39,876 bases of DNA from Phaeobacter sp. 22II1-1F12B (lineage in GTDB: Bacteria > Pseudomonadota > Alphaproteobacteria > Rhodobacterales > Rhodobacteraceae): the NCBI RefSeq assembly GCF_002210165.1, contig NZ_AQQP01000023.1, positions 1 to 39,876 of the forward strand, read 5' to 3'. Below the pieces are notes generated by a model. The model worked only from the letters and a program-made list of their open reading frames with translations. It was not told where the DNA came from and searched no databases. Both the position numbers and the translations under genes were made by a program. Shown here one piece after another: positions 1 to 14,637 of this stretch; position 1 is the stretch's first letter; every line of letters starts with the position of its first letter.

Positions 1-120
1 ACGGAAGTCGCCGAAATACTTGGTGATCGCCGCCGTCAGCGTCGTCTTGCCATGGTCAACGTGACCGATCGTGCCGATGTTTACGTGCGGTTTGTTGCGT
101 TCAAACTTTGCCTTACCCAT
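1..120 (-). CDS. tuf: Elongation factor Tu, N-terminal fragment (cut by window edge)
   Basis: The first 40 codons of EF-Tu, the GTPase that delivers aminoacyl-tRNA to the ribosome. The fragment starts [19 protein letters not shown] and contains the P-loop region [14 protein letters not shown], which is diagnostic. The ATG (118-120 on the plus strand) is preceded on the minus strand by a purine-rich AAAAAAGGAGACC ribosome-binding site. It is the last visible gene of the str operon (rpsL-rpsG-fusA-tuf), 87 bases after fusA. The rest lies outside the window. Confidence 0.97.
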   Translation of the reverse strand, partial: MGKAKFERNKPHVNIGTIGHVDHGKTTLTAAITKYFGDFR

Positions 121-147
121 GGGGAGGTCTCCTTTTTTAGTGCGGAT

Positions 148-200
148 GGCGGGACAGGTCCCGCCCTACAGTTGGTGGGTAGGGCGGGGTACTCCCCGCC
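148..200 (-). other. Tandem hairpins between fusA and tuf
   Basis: Two perfect inverted repeats lie side by side in the 87-base gap: GGCGGGAC-AG-GTCCCGCC (148-165) and GGCGGGG-TACT-CCCCGCC (183-200). Neither is followed by a T-run on the minus strand, so they look more like mRNA processing or stability hairpins than terminators. The tuf ribosome-binding site follows directly. Confidence 0.6.
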
Positions 201-207
201 ACCCGAT

Positions 208-2331
208 TTATGCGTATTTGGCCTGGATCTCGTCAGAGATGTTCTGCGGAACCGGATCGTAGTGGTCGAACTGCATCGTGAACTGCGCACGGCCCGAGGA
301 CATGGAACGCAGGGTGTTGATGTAGCCGAACATGTTCGCCAGCGGCACGAAAGCGTTGATCGCGATCGCGTTGCCGCGGTTTTCCTGACCGGTCACCTGA
401 CCCCGGCGCGACGTGAGGTCGCCGATGACGTTGCCGGTGTATTCTTCCGGCGAGATCACTTCGACCTTCATGATCGGCTCGAGCATCTTGGCGCCCGCTT
501 TCCGCATCCCTTCGCGCATCCCCATACGGGCGGCGATTTCGAAGGCGAGAACCGAGGAGTCGACGTCGTGGAATTTACCGTCGATCAGGGCCACCTTGAA
601 GTCGATCACCGGGAAGCCTGCCAGCGGACCGGAGTCCATGACCGACTTGATGCCTTTTTCGACACCGGGGATGTATTCCTTCGGAACCGCACCACCAACG
701 ATGCGCGATTCAAAGGAGTAACCTTCGCCCGGCTCTGTCGGGGTGATGATGAGCTTGACCTCGGCGAACTGACCCGAACCACCCGACTGTTTCTTGTGGG
801 TGTAGGTATGCTCGACCTCTTTCGAGATGGTCTCACGATAGGCCACCTGCGGCGCACCGATGTTCGCTTCGACCTTGAATTCCCGCTTGAGGCGGTCGAC
901 GAGGATGTCGAGGTGAAGTTCGCCCATGCCCTTCATGATGGTCTGACCGGACTCGAGGTCGGTCTCGACGCGGAAGGACGGGTCTTCGGCGGCCAGACGG
1001 GCCAGACCTGCGGACATCTTTTCCTGGTCGTTCTTGGTCTTCGGCTCGACAGCGATCTCGATAACCGGATCGGGGAAGGTCATGGTTTCCAGAACCACCG
1101 GATCCTTGGCGTCGCAAAGCGTATCACCCGTGGTGGTGTCTTTCAGACCCGCCAGCGCGATGATGTCGCCTGCGAATGCTTCCTCGATTTCCTCGCGGTT
1201 GTTCGAGTGCATCATCATCATACGACCGATGCGCTCTTTCTTGCCCTTGGTCGAGTTCAGGATCGAGTCGCCCTTGTTCATCTTACCCGAGTAGATGCGG
1301 GTAAAGGTCAGCGAGCCGACGAACGGGTCGTTCATGATCTTGAACGCGAGGCCAGCGAACGGCATGTCATCGTCCGCACGACGCGGGATGTCACGGGTTT
1401 CCGTTTCGTCGCCCGGCTTGAAGCCCATGTAATCGACAACGTCCAGCGGGCTGGGCAGGTAGTCGACAACAGCGTTCAGCAGCGGCTGGACACCCTTGTT
1501 CTTGAAGGCGGAGCCACAGAGAACCGGGATGAACTTGATGGCCAGCGTACCCTTGCGGATCAGCTTGCGCAGCGTCGGGATATCGGGCTCGTTGCCTTCC
1601 AGATATTCCATCATCGCTTCGTCGTCCATTTCGACGGCGTTTTCGATGAGCTTGGCGCGCCATTCGTTGGCCTGGTCCTGCAGGCTTTCACGGATCGGCT
1701 GACGAACCCAGCTTGCGCCAAGGTCTTCACCTTTCCAGACCCACTCTTCCATGGTGACGAGGTCGACCATGCCTTCCAGCTCGTTCTCTGCCCCGATCGG
1801 AATCTGGATCGGCGCCGGAGTCGCACCGGTGCGGTCCTGGATCATTTCGACACAGTTGAAGAAGTCGGCACCGATCTTGTCCATCTTGTTGACGAACACG
1901 ATCCGCGGAACTTTGTACCGGTCGGCCTGACGCCAGACGGTTTCGGTCTGCGGCTCAACACCCGCGTTGGCGTCCAGAACGGCAACGGCACCGTCAAGCA
2001 CAGCCAGCGAACGTTCGACTTCGATGGTGAAGTCAACGTGGCCGGGCGTGTCGATGATGTTCATGCGGTACTTGGTGTCGTAGGTCCCCTCCTTGGTGGG
2101 GTCCTCCTGCCACTGCCAGAACGTCGTGGTTGCAGCCGAGGTGATCGTGATACCACGTTCCTGCTCCTGCTCCATCCAGTCCATCGTCGCAGCGCCGTCA
2201 TGCACTTCGCCGATGTTGTGGGATTTGCCGGTGTAGAACAGGATACGCTCGGAACAGGTGGTTTTACCTGCATCGATGTGGGCCATGATGCCGAAGTTGC
2301 GGTAGCGTTCAAGCGGGTATTCGCGTGCCAT
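208..2331 (-). CDS. fusA: Translation elongation factor G
   Basis: EF-G, the ribosomal translocase GTPase; 707 residues, normal for a bacterial EF-G. Visible GTPase motifs are AHIDAGKTT (residues 17-25, P-loop), DTPGHVDF (G3) and [10 protein letters not shown] (G4). The C-terminal part has the usual domain IV and V sequence, including [10 protein letters not shown] and [16 protein letters not shown]. It begins 30 bases after rpsG in the same direction and belongs to the str operon. No truncation or unusual residue was noticed. Confidence 0.98.
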   Translation of the reverse strand: MAREYPLERYRNFGIMAHIDAGKTTCSERILFYTGKSHNIGEVHDGAATMDWMEQEQERGITITSAATTTFWQWQEDPTKEGTYDTKYRMNIIDTPGHVDFTIEVERSLAVLDGAVAVLDANAGVEPQTETVWRQADRYKVPRIVFVNKMDKIGADFFNCVEMIQDRTGATPAPIQIPIGAENELEGMVDLVTMEEWVWKGEDLGASWVRQPIRESLQDQANEWRAKLIENAVEMDDEAMMEYLEGNEPDIPTLRKLIRKGTLAIKFIPVLCGSAFKNKGVQPLLNAVVDYLPSPLDVVDYMGFKPGDETETRDIPRRADDDMPFAGLAFKIMNDPFVGSLTFTRIYSGKMNKGDSILNSTKGKKERIGRMMMMHSNNREEIEEAFAGDIIALAGLKDTTTGDTLCDAKDPVVLETMTFPDPVIEIAVEPKTKNDQEKMSAGLARLAAEDPSFRVETDLESGQTIMKGMGELHLDILVDRLKREFKVEANIGAPQVAYRETISKEVEHTYTHKKQSGGSGQFAEVKLIITPTEPGEGYSFESRIVGGAVPKEYIPGVEKGIKSVMDSGPLAGFPVIDFKVALIDGKFHDVDSSVLAFEIAARMGMREGMRKAGAKMLEPIMKVEVISPEEYTGNVIGDLTSRRGQVTGQENRGNAIAINAFVPLANMFGYINTLRSMSSGRAQFTMQFDHYDPVPQNISDEIQAKYA

Positions 2332-2361
2332 AGGGGCGGTCCTCGAAAATGAGTAGAGTGT

Positions 2362-2832
<471 letters not shown>

Positions 2833-2895
2833 TTATATATCCTCTTGTTCCTCTGCGGGCGAGGCCCCGGTTCACGGCCGGGACGCCCGAAATCC

Positions 2896-3267
2896 TTATT
2901 TCGGACGCTTAGCGCCATACTTGGAGCGGCGCTGTTTACGGTCTTTGACACCCTGGGTATCAAGCACGCCGCGGAGAATGTGGTAACGCACACCGGGAAG
3001 GTCTTTTACACGGCCGCCACGAATCAGGACAACCGAGTGCTCCTGAAGGTTGTGGGACTCACCCGGGATGTACGAAATCACTTCGAACCCGTTGGTCAGA
3101 CGCACCTTGGCGACTTTCCGCATTGCCGAGTTCGGCTTTTTCGGTGTGGTTGTATAGACGCGTGTGCAGACGCCGCGCTTTTGCGGGCATTCCTGCAGGT
3201 GCATCGACTTCGAACGTTTTACTTTAGGCTGCCGCGGCTTGCGGATCAGCTGCTGGATCGTTGGCAT
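2896..3267 (-). CDS. rpsL: 30S ribosomal protein S12
   Basis: S12, a decoding-centre protein; 123 residues. The streptomycin-relevant positions are wild type: lysines 43-44 in [10 protein letters not shown] and K88 in [10 protein letters not shown], so no classical rpsL resistance substitution is present. It is the first gene of the str operon, with a strong sigma70-like promoter about 230 bases upstream and a leader containing two hairpins. Confidence 0.98.
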   Translation of the reverse strand: MPTIQQLIRKPRQPKVKRSKSMHLQECPQKRGVCTRVYTTTPKKPNSAMRKVAKVRLTNGFEVISYIPGESHNLQEHSVVLIRGGRVKDLPGVRYHILRGVLDTQGVKDRKQRRSKYGAKRPK

Positions 3268-3291
3268 TCCGGTTCTTTCCCCGTCTCATCA

Positions 3292-3319
3292 ACACATGTG
3301 TGTGCACGCATGTGCGTGC
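3292..3319 (-). promoter_or_regulatory. Two adjacent palindromes in the rpsL leader
   Basis: The 5' leader of rpsL contains the perfect palindrome ACACATGTGT (3292-3301) followed two bases later by GCACGCA-TG-TGCGTGC (3304-3319), 25-52 bases before the rpsL start codon. In RNA these would form two small hairpins just ahead of the ribosome-binding region. The tract is also an alternating purine-pyrimidine run. Function is not known; a role in translational control of the str operon is inference. Confidence 0.5.
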
Positions 3320-3495
3320 GGTTCAAATCAGTCCGGCGCCATACACGTCTGCACAGCGCAAAAACCGCCTTCGTCCCCGGCAAACGGGCACGACGCGGTG
3401 GGTTTCCAGAGGATCGGGCCCCTACGGACCGGATCATGACCACTTCAGTTTAGAAATCGGCACTTTGGGGCGACCCCCGAAGCCGAGATAGCGGG

Positions 3496-3524
3496 CGTAT
3501 AAGAGGAGTCGCCCCCAGTGTCAA
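3496..3524 (-). promoter_or_regulatory. Sigma70-type promoter of the str operon
   Basis: On the minus strand TTGACA (3524-3519) is followed after exactly 17 bases by TATACG (3501-3496). This is a near-consensus housekeeping promoter facing rpsL, giving a leader of roughly 220 nucleotides. It shows that the str operon has its own promoter in this organism instead of depending only on read-through from rpoC. Confidence 0.75.
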
Positions 3525-3625
3525 CAGCCCCCTGTCAGGCCGTGCCGACTTGCATAGCTGCTATCCGCTTGCCAGAGTATATCCGGCATCACCGGCCCCG
3601 GACAGCGAAAAATCGGAAGCGAAAC

Positions 3626-4435
3626 ATGCAGGTTATCGGATTGTGCCGGTTCTCCTACCCCGGCGAGGGCGGTTTCCAAGTCGCCCATGCGAGCCTCGAG
3701 AAACGGATCGCCTACCTCTACGCGCCGGAACGGCTCGAAGAGCGATTCCGTTTCCTTGAATGTTTCAACCTGCCCTCGATCCGGGCGCAGACCGATCCGG
3801 ATTTCACCTTTCTTATCGTGATCGGCGACAGCCTGCCTGCCGAACATCGCACCCGGCTTGCCGCGCTCTGCGCCGACATCCCGCAGATCAGGATCGAAGC
3901 CTACCCGCCCGGCCCGCATCGCCCCGTGATGAAAGAGGCAATCAACGCCTGCCGAGAGTCGGGGCGCGGTCCCTGCCTACAGTTTCGGCTCGATGACGAT
4001 GACGCGGTGGCGGTCGATTTCGTGGAACGTCTGCGCCGGGCCGCCAGTCAGGTCGCAGGCCTGCTGAACGATCATCGTCATATCGCCATCGACTTCAGCG
4101 CTGGCCATATCGCCCGCCCCGGCCCCGATGGCATCGAGGCGGTCGAGATCCAGCAACCCTTCTGGACGCCGGGCTTGGCCATGATGTTCCGCCCCGGCGT
4201 CGATCTCAGCGTGATGAATTTCGCCCATCATCGCATTGCGCGAAAAATGCCCGCGCTCACCTTTCCCGACAAGGCCATGATGCTGCGCGGCCATAACGAT
4301 CATAACGATTCACGCCAGGGCCCGAACACGCGCAGCTTCGATCTCGCGCCGCTGGATGCAGCCGGAGAATCCCTCTTTCGCAGCCGCTACAATATCGATG
4401 CAAACCACGTCCGGCAGGTCTTTGGCGCGGGTTAG
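3626..4435 (+). CDS. Putative rhamnosyltransferase-family glycosyltransferase
   Basis: A 269-residue protein resembling the 'putative rhamnosyl transferase' family (GT-A-like fold), expected to transfer a sugar in envelope polysaccharide or glycan synthesis. It starts MQVIGLCRFSYPG and carries the acidic metal/nucleotide-sugar signature RLDDDDAV at residues 121-128. I chose the ATG at 3626 because a GGAAG ribosome-binding site precedes it and family homology begins there; an in-frame start at 3518 would add 36 residues of unlikely sequence and overlap the str promoter. It faces the paralogous gene on the other strand; the two stops are separated by one base. No signal peptide or membrane segment is visible. 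The exact sugar and acceptor cannot be read from the sequence. Confidence 0.8.
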   Translation: MQVIGLCRFSYPGEGGFQVAHASLEKRIAYLYAPERLEERFRFLECFNLPSIRAQTDPDFTFLIVIGDSLPAEHRTRLAALCADIPQIRIEAYPPGPHRPVMKEAINACRESGRGPCLQFRLDDDDAVAVDFVERLRRAASQVAGLLNDHRHIAIDFSAGHIARPGPDGIEAVEIQQPFWTPGLAMMFRPGVDLSVMNFAHHRIARKMPALTFPDKAMMLRGHNDHNDSRQGPNTRSFDLAPLDAAGESLFRSRYNIDANHVRQVFGAG

Positions 4436-4436
4436 A

Positions 4437-5282
4437 TCAGAGCGCCTTCAGATCCCCGATCCCAAGACCGAAATGCTCCTGCAGTTCCGCTTCAACCTGC
4501 GCCGATCCCATCTTGTGCGACAGGCCCATCACCGCCGGATCCGATTTGTTATCGCCATGGATCGTCCGGATGAACCCCGGCACCGAGATATCGGAATAAG
4601 TATTATAGTGCTGCGCGAACTTGCGATGTACATAGCGATACGGGTTGGTCTCATGCGCCAGTGGCGCAACCAGAGTCACCCCCGCCGACAACGGCGCCCG
4701 CTCCACCGCATCGAACACCTCCGACCCGGCCTCGCTCCGCCGCAGGTAGAACCCGCGGTTATAGGCGATGATCGTCGGCGGCGGCGCCTCATGTAAATGA
4801 AACAGCCCCCGTGCCAGCCGCTTGCTGCGGGCGACGAAATCCCGATCCACCGCGTCATCGTCATCCAGCCGGAACATAATCCGATGGCTGCACCCCTCGA
4901 CCGGGACCGATTGATAGGCCTCGCGCAGCATCGCGTAATGCTTCCCCGGCCCGACAAGCCGCAGGGAGATATTCTCATGCGGTTCCAGCAAGGCACATAA
5001 CCGCTCGAGGTAAACCTCCGGCATCGCCTCCGCCGCCAGCACGATCAGCTGGAAATCACCGTCCCCCTGCCCGGTCAAAGACGGCAGGCACAGGCGCTCG
5101 AACATGCGAAACCGCAATTCCATGCGCGCCGGGCTGAACAGGTGCGCCGCAGTTTCCTCAAGAGTCTTGAACCGTTCCGAGTAATAGGTGGGGGTCAGTA
5201 CCGAAAACCGTACCAGCCCGATCGTCCGAAATTCTGGCACCACGCCCCTGCCCCGATCTGTTCGCTCTTCTCCCTTTGCCAC
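4437..5282 (-). CDS. Putative rhamnosyltransferase-family glycosyltransferase (paralogue)
   Basis: A 281-residue relative of the preceding gene, sharing the N-terminal layout (TIGLVRFSVLTP, then RMELRFRMFERLCLPSL) and the LDDDDAV motif at residues 139-145. It is probably also a cytoplasmic glycosyltransferase. The start is uncertain: the frame opens with GTG at 5282, but GTG codons near 5243 after a purine-rich stretch fit the family start better and would remove about 13 residues. It lies on the minus strand between rpoC and rpsL, tail to tail with its paralogue (one base between stop codons). The two proteins are clearly diverged, so this is an old duplication or a paired acquisition. Confidence 0.78.
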   Translation of the reverse strand: MAKGEERTDRGRGVVPEFRTIGLVRFSVLTPTYYSERFKTLEETAAHLFSPARMELRFRMFERLCLPSLTGQGDGDFQLIVLAAEAMPEVYLERLCALLEPHENISLRLVGPGKHYAMLREAYQSVPVEGCSHRIMFRLDDDDAVDRDFVARSKRLARGLFHLHEAPPPTIIAYNRGFYLRRSEAGSEVFDAVERAPLSAGVTLVAPLAHETNPYRYVHRKFAQHYNTYSDISVPGFIRTIHGDNKSDPAVMGLSHKMGSAQVEAELQEHFGLGIGDLKAL

Positions 5283-5325
5283 ATTCCCCCCACGCCGTCA
5301 CGCCCCAAGCCCCCGATGCATTAAA

Positions 5326-5392
5326 CCCCTGCTTCTTTGGGTCAAAAATATCCCGGGGGAGTCCGCAGGACGGGGGCAGAGCCCCCTCACCC
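5326..5392. repeat. Possible dispersed intergenic repeat with a GC hairpin
   Basis: The stretch runs from CCCCTGCTTCTTTGGGTC through AAAATATCCCGGGGGAG to a hairpin GGGGGC-AGA-GCCCCC (5372-5386). From memory, similar 'caaaaatatcccggggg... gggggcagagccccc' segments recur between genes in Rhodobacteraceae genomes, so it may be one copy of a repeat family. There is only one copy in this window, so the repeat status is inference. Confidence 0.35.
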
Positions 5393-5441
5393 GGCCAACG
5401 ACAGACATGTACCGCCCACTGTCGGCCCGCGTCGGTCACAC

Positions 5442-5475
5442 AAAAGAAATCCCCCGCGCCTTTCGGCACGGGGGG
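5442..5475 (-). terminator. Intrinsic terminator after rpoC
   Basis: On the minus strand a GC-rich stem (5475-5465 with 5460-5451, one mismatch, loop GAAA) is followed by ATTTCTTTT. It lies about 40 bases downstream of the rpoC stop and is the probable end of the rpoBC transcript. Confidence 0.7.
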
Positions 5476-5488
5476 CATCATTTTCTAC

Positions 5489-5510
5489 GCGGGGCCAGAA
5501 CCGGCCCCGC
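5489..5510 (-). terminator. Perfect hairpin directly after rpoC
   Basis: GCGGGGCC-AGAACC-GGCCCCGC forms a perfect eight-base-pair stem seven bases downstream of the rpoC stop. No strong T-run follows, so it probably works with the adjacent terminator at 5442-5475 or protects the 3' end of the mRNA. Confidence 0.55.
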
Positions 5511-5516
5511 CCGGGT

Positions 5517-8500
5517 TCAATCCCGGCTTTCGGGCGTGTCCACCAGCGTGTCGTAATCATCCGCACCGATGATATCGCCTTCCAGCGGAGCCGCGAGAGC
5601 GGCTGCTGCTTCGGCTTCGTCCCGACGTGCGTCGATCACCACATTGTCGCGTTCGGTCGCGATGCGACGGACGCGCTGGGTGGCGCCACCGGTCCCGGCC
5701 GGGATCAGGCGGCCGACGATCACGTTCTCTTTCAGGCCGACCAGCTTGTCGCGCTTGCCCTGAACCGAAGCCTCGGTAAGCACGCGGGTGGTCTCCTGGA
5801 AGGACGCGGCCGAGATGAACGACCGGGTCTGCAGCGACGCCTTGGTGATCCCGAGAAGGATCGGCTCGCCCTGTGCCGGACGTCCACCCTTGGAGATCGC
5901 CTTTTCGTTGGCCTGATCGAACTCCTGCTTGTCGACGTGTTCGCCCTTGAGAAGCGTGGTATCGCCGCTCTCCTGGATCTCCCACTTCTGAAGCATCTGG
6001 CGCACGATGACCTCGATGTGCTTGTCGTTGATCTTCACGCCCTGAAGACGATAGACCTCCTGCACCTCGTTGATCATGTAATCCGCCAGCGCCTCGACAC
6101 CCATGATCGCAAGGATGTCATGCGGAGCCGGGTTACCATCCATGATGTAGTCGCCCTTCTGGACAAAGTCACCTTCCTGAACAGGAATGTGCTTGCCCTT
6201 GGGCACCATGTATTCGACGGCCTCCATCGATTCATCCGCAGGCTCGATGCTGATACGGCGCTTGTTCTTGTAGTCGCGACCGTAACGCACGTAACCGTCG
6301 ATCTCAGCGATGATCGCGTGATCCTTGGGGCGACGTGCTTCGAAGAGTTCGGCCACACGCGGCAGACCACCGGTAATGTCCTTCGTCTTGGCACCTTCAC
6401 GCGGAATACGCGCAACGACGTCACCGGCCTTGATCTCCGCGCCTTCCTCGATGGAAAGGATCGCGTCCACCGACATCGGATAGGTCACCGGGTTGCCCGC
6501 ATCGTTGCGGACCGGCTCGCCATCTTCGCCGACAAGAATGATCTCGGGCTTGAGCTCGTTGCCCTTCGGCGCGGCACGCCAGTCGATCACGATCTTCTGG
6601 GTCATGCCGGTGGCTTCGTCCGTCTCGTCGCGCACGGCGATACCGCTCACGAGGTCGACGAATTTCGCGGTACCGGCCTTCTCGGCGATGATCGGCAGGG
6701 TATAGGGATCCCATTCGATCAGCTTGTCGCCGCGTTTGACCATCTCGCCGTCCTTGACGAACAGCTTGGTGCCGTAGCCGATCTTGTGGCTTGCGCGCTC
6801 TTCGCCGTTCTCGTCCTGGATGATCAGCTTCATGTTCCGGCCCATCACCAGGATCTCGCCATTGGCGTTCTCGAGGATCTGCGCGTTCTCATAAACGACC
6901 TTGCCAGGCTGGCTGGCTTCGAGGAAGGACTGCTGGCCACCCTGTGCAACACCACCGATGTGGAAGGTCCGCATCGTCAGCTGTGTACCGGGTTCACCGA
7001 TCGACTGAGCCGCGATGATACCCACGGCTTCGCCGGTGTTCACCATCGTACCGCGTGCTAGGTCACGACCATAGCAGGTGGCGCAGACGCCCTCTTCGGC
7101 TTCACAGGTCAGCGGCGACCGGATCCGCGCGGACTGCACGTTGCAATCCTCGATGGCGTCAGCCATGCGCTCGTCGATCAGCTGACCCTCGGAGACCAGC
7201 ACCTCTTCGGTGCCCGGCTTGAGGATATCCTCTGCCGCCACACGGCCCAGAACGCGCTCGCCCAGCGTGGCCACGACTTCACCGTCGTTGACCGCCGCTT
7301 CGGCAGTGATCGAGTTCTCCGTGCCGCAGTCGAGCATACGCACGATGCAGTCCTGAGCCACGTCCACCAGACGACGGGTCAGGTAACCCGAGTTCGCCGT
7401 CTTCAGAGCGGTATCCGACAGACCCTTACGGGCGCCGTGGGTCGAGTTGAAGTATTCAAGAACGGTCAGACCTTCCTTGAAGTTCGAGATGATCGGCGTT
7501 TCGATGATGTCGCCGTTCGGCTTCGCCATCAGGCCGCGCATCCCGCCCAGCTGCTTCATCTGCGTAACCGAGCCACGCGCACCGGAGTGGGCCATCATGT
7601 ATACCGAGTTCGGCTCCATGACCGCGCCGCTTTCGTCGCGGACATCGGCCGAGATCGACCCCATCATGGCTTCGGTGACGCGGTCGTTACACTTCGACCA
7701 GGCATCGACAACCTTGTTGTACTTTTCGCCCTGAGTGATCAGGCCGTCCATGTACTGCTGTTCGAAATCCTTCACCTGCTCGCGCGTCTCTTCAACGATC
7801 GGCCATTTGGTGTCGGGGATCAGCATGTCGTCCTTGCCGAAAGAGATACCTGCCGAGAAAGCTTCCTTGAAGCCCATCGACATGATCTGGTCACAGAAGA
7901 TGACCGACTCTTTCTGACCGCAATAACGGTAGACGGTGTCGATGACCTGCTGGACTTCTTTCTTACGAAGCAGACGGTTGACCAGTTCGAACGGCGCCTT
8001 GGCGTTGAGCGGCAGCAGCGCGCCCAGACGGACACGGCCCGGCGTGGTCTCGTAACGCTTCTGGATCTCGTTGCCCTCGTCGTCGATCTGCGTGATCCGC
8101 GCCTGGATCTTGGAGTGCAGGTGCACGACACCCGCGTCCAGCGCGTGCTGGACTTCCTCGATCGAGCCAAAGACCATGCCTTCGCCCTTCATGCCTTCGC
8201 GTTCCAGCGTGACATAGTAAAGGCCAAGGATCATATCCTGCGACGGAACGATGATCGGCGCACCGTTTGCCGGCGACAGAACGTTGTTCGTCGACATCAT
8301 CAGCACGCGTGCTTCAAGCTGGGCTTCCAGCGAGAGCGGCACGTGAACGGCCATCTGGTCACCGTCAAAGTCGGCGTTGAAGGCCGAGCAGACCAGCGGG
8401 TGAAGCTGGATCGCCTTGCCTTCGATCAGAACCGGTTCGAACGCCTGGATACCAAGACGGTGCAGCGTCGGCGCACGGTTCAGCATCACGGGGTGTTCGC

Positions 8501-9758
8501 GGATGACCTCGTCGAGGATATCCCAGACTTCGGGACGCTCTTTTTCGACAAGCTTCTTGGCCTGTTTCACGGTGCTGGACAGGCCCTTGGCCTCCAGCCG
8601 AGAATAGATGAACGGCTTGAACAGTTCGAGCGCCATTTTCTTTGGCAGACCGCACTGGTGCAGCTTGAGTTCAGGCCCCGTCACGATGACCGAACGGCCC
8701 GAAAAGTCGACCCGCTTACCCAGAAGGTTCTGACGGAAGCGACCCTGCTTGCCTTTCAGCATGTCCGACAGAGATTTCAGCGGACGCTTGTTGGCGCCGG
8801 TGATCACGCGGCCACGACGGCCGTTGTCGAACAGAGCATCGACGGATTCCTGAAGCATCCGCTTTTCGTTACGCACGATGATGTCGGGCGCACGAAGCTC
8901 GATCAGGCGCTTCAGACGGTTGTTCCGGTTGATCACGCGGCGATACAGGTCGTTCAGGTCGGAGGTCGCGAAACGACCGCCATCCAGCGGCACCAGCGGA
9001 CGCAGTTCCGGCGGAATGACCGGGATCACAGTCAGAACCATCCATTCCGGACGGTTGCCGGATTCCAGGAAGGATTCCACGACTTTCAGGCGCTTGATGA
9101 TCTTCTTGGGCTTCAGCTCGCCGGTTGCTTCCTTTAGGTCCGCACGCAGCTGGTCGGCCTCGGCCTCAAGGTCGATTTGCGCCAGCATCTCACGGATGGC
9201 TTCGGCACCGATATTGGCCGTGAACGCGTCCATGCCATAGGCATCCTGCGCATCCATGTACTCTTCCTCGGTCATCATCTGACCGTATTGAAGATCGGTA
9301 AGGCCCGGTTCGATCACAACGTAGTTCTCAAAGTAGAGAACCCGCTCGAGATCGCGCAGGGTCATGTCCAGCATCAGGCCGATGCGGCTGGGCAGCGACT
9401 TGAGGAACCAGATATGCGCAACGGGCGAAGCCAGTTCGATATGGCCCATCCGCTCGCGGCGGACCTTTTGCAGCGTGACTTCGACACCGCATTTTTCGCA
9501 GACAACGCCGCGATATTTCATGCGCTTATATTTGCCGCAGAGACATTCGTAGTCTTTGATCGGGCCAAAGATACGCGCACAGAAAAGACCGTCACGCTCG
9601 GGCTTGAACGTCCGGTAGTTGATGGTTTCCGGTTTCTTGATCTCACCATAGGACCACGAGAGGATCCGTTCCGGCGAAGCCAGCGACACCTTGATCTCGT
9701 CAAAGACCTTGGGCGGTGTCAGCGGGTTGAACGGGTTGTTTGTCAGTTCCTGGTTCAT
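5517..9758 (-). CDS. rpoC: DNA-directed RNA polymerase subunit beta'
   Basis: The catalytic beta' subunit of RNA polymerase; 1413 residues, typical for alphaproteobacteria. It contains the N-terminal zinc site [13 protein letters not shown]...CEKCG (about residues 72-90), the active-site [12 protein letters not shown] (about residues 459-470) that binds the catalytic Mg, the bridge-helix/trigger-loop region ([19 protein letters not shown]), and the second zinc cluster around [17 protein letters not shown]. It follows rpoB after 48 bases. Two hairpins follow the stop. No anomaly noticed. Confidence 0.98.
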   Translation of the reverse strand: MNQELTNNPFNPLTPPKVFDEIKVSLASPERILSWSYGEIKKPETINYRTFKPERDGLFCARIFGPIKDYECLCGKYKRMKYRGVVCEKCGVEVTLQKVRRERMGHIELASPVAHIWFLKSLPSRIGLMLDMTLRDLERVLYFENYVVIEPGLTDLQYGQMMTEEEYMDAQDAYGMDAFTANIGAEAIREMLAQIDLEAEADQLRADLKEATGELKPKKIIKRLKVVESFLESGNRPEWMVLTVIPVIPPELRPLVPLDGGRFATSDLNDLYRRVINRNNRLKRLIELRAPDIIVRNEKRMLQESVDALFDNGRRGRVITGANKRPLKSLSDMLKGKQGRFRQNLLGKRVDFSGRSVIVTGPELKLHQCGLPKKMALELFKPFIYSRLEAKGLSSTVKQAKKLVEKERPEVWDILDEVIREHPVMLNRAPTLHRLGIQAFEPVLIEGKAIQLHPLVCSAFNADFDGDQMAVHVPLSLEAQLEARVLMMSTNNVLSPANGAPIIVPSQDMILGLYYVTLEREGMKGEGMVFGSIEEVQHALDAGVVHLHSKIQARITQIDDEGNEIQKRYETTPGRVRLGALLPLNAKAPFELVNRLLRKKEVQQVIDTVYRYCGQKESVIFCDQIMSMGFKEAFSAGISFGKDDMLIPDTKWPIVEETREQVKDFEQQYMDGLITQGEKYNKVVDAWSKCNDRVTEAMMGSISADVRDESGAVMEPNSVYMMAHSGARGSVTQMKQLGGMRGLMAKPNGDIIETPIISNFKEGLTVLEYFNSTHGARKGLSDTALKTANSGYLTRRLVDVAQDCIVRMLDCGTENSITAEAAVNDGEVVATLGERVLGRVAAEDILKPGTEEVLVSEGQLIDERMADAIEDCNVQSARIRSPLTCEAEEGVCATCYGRDLARGTMVNTGEAVGIIAAQSIGEPGTQLTMRTFHIGGVAQGGQQSFLEASQPGKVVYENAQILENANGEILVMGRNMKLIIQDENGEERASHKIGYGTKLFVKDGEMVKRGDKLIEWDPYTLPIIAEKAGTAKFVDLVSGIAVRDETDEATGMTQKIVIDWRAAPKGNELKPEIILVGEDGEPVRNDAGNPVTYPMSVDAILSIEEGAEIKAGDVVARIPREGAKTKDITGGLPRVAELFEARRPKDHAIIAEIDGYVRYGRDYKNKRRISIEPADESMEAVEYMVPKGKHIPVQEGDFVQKGDYIMDGNPAPHDILAIMGVEALADYMINEVQEVYRLQGVKINDKHIEVIVRQMLQKWEIQESGDTTLLKGEHVDKQEFDQANEKAISKGGRPAQGEPILLGITKASLQTRSFISAASFQETTRVLTEASVQGKRDKLVGLKENVIVGRLIPAGTGGATQRVRRIATERDNVVIDARRDEAEAAAALAAPLEGDIIGADDYDTLVDTPESRD

Positions 9759-9806
9759 TTTGCGTCCTTACAAATTGGGATGGGATGAGTGGGGGCGCGT
9801 ACGCCC

Positions 9807-13940
<4,134 letters not shown>

Positions 13941-14122
13941 GTCAGGTGTCACCTTTCGATTTTCTCACCGGGCAAGGGCACCGTCGGGCCCCGGCACCTT
14001 ACCCATACGAGACAGGGGGTTCGGATCAATTCATGGCCTCCGTCCCAAAGGAAGCCTCCCGATCCTGTGAACCGCGCCTTAGAAAACGCCTCTCTGCGTG
14101 AGGCCCTTGCTAAGACGTGTTC

Positions 14123-14152
14123 GGCTGGACCCGGAAATCTCCGGATCCAGCC
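14123..14152 (-). other. Long hairpin in the rplL-rpoB gap
   Basis: GGCTGGACCCGGA (14123-14135) pairs with TCCGGATCCAGCC (14140-14152), with one mismatch, to give a stem of about 13 base pairs just after the rplL stop. No T-run follows on the minus strand. In E. coli the same gap holds an attenuator and an RNase III site that set the L12 to beta subunit ratio; a comparable role here is inference. Confidence 0.55.
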
Positions 14153-14188
14153 ATGTTCCAGTCACCCGTGAAAGGGCGAGACGGCCAA

Positions 14189-14563
14189 TTAGGCCAGTTC
14201 GACTTCGGCGCCAGCTGCTTCCAGCTTGCCCTTGATCTCTTCGGCTTCGGCTTTGTCGACGCCTTCTTTGATCTTGCCGCCAGCTTCGACCAGTTCCTTG
14301 GCTTCTTTCAGACCAAGACCGGTGATGCCGCGAACTTCTTTGATCACGTTGATTTTCGAAGCGCCGGCGTTCTTCAGAACGACGTCGAATTCGGTTTTTT
14401 CTTCCTCAGCAGCGCCACCGGCGTCTGCGGGACCAGCCATCATGACAGCGCCGCCAGCTGCGGGCTCGATGCCGTATTCGTCCTTGAGGATGGTTTTCAG
14501 TTCTTGTGCTTCCAGCAGGGTCAGACTAACGATCTCTTCTGCCAGTTTTTTCAGATCAGCCAT
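14189..14563 (-). CDS. rplL: 50S ribosomal protein L7/L12
   Basis: The acidic stalk protein that recruits translation factors; 124 residues, normal length. It starts [19 protein letters not shown], has the Ala/Gly-rich hinge ([19 protein letters not shown]), and the conserved C-terminal domain with [24 protein letters not shown]. It lies 74 bases after rplJ; L10 and L12 form the stalk complex and are co-regulated. Confidence 0.98.
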   Translation of the reverse strand: MADLKKLAEEIVSLTLLEAQELKTILKDEYGIEPAAGGAVMMAGPADAGGAAEEEKTEFDVVLKNAGASKINVIKEVRGITGLGLKEAKELVEAGGKIKEGVDKAEAEEIKGKLEAAGAEVELA

Positions 14564-14637
14564 TGTATAAGCTCTTTCCGTTCTACGATATGTGTTCCAA
14601 CGACGTGTGTTTCAACCACGTGCCGGTCTTACAGTGC

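Larger units (their letters stand above)
3268..3625. other. 358-base divergent intergenic region, rpsL / glycosyltransferase
   Basis: This gap holds the str operon promoter (3496-3524, minus), the rpsL leader with its hairpins (3292-3319), and the start region of the plus-strand glycosyltransferase. Short open frames inside it have no recognisable protein character and no good start signals. I see no further gene. Confidence 0.6.

Noticed and set aside
2896-3267. Streptomycin or rifampicin resistance substitutions in S12 or RpoB
   Set aside because: S12 has lysine at 43 and 88, and the RpoB rifampicin pocket has the sensitive-type Gln, Asp, His and Ser.
5511-5524. A tRNA-like T-arm (CGGGTTCAATCCCG) at the end of rpoC
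   Set aside because: There is no acceptor, D or anticodon arm around it, and it overlaps the rpoC stop codon and the terminator hairpin.
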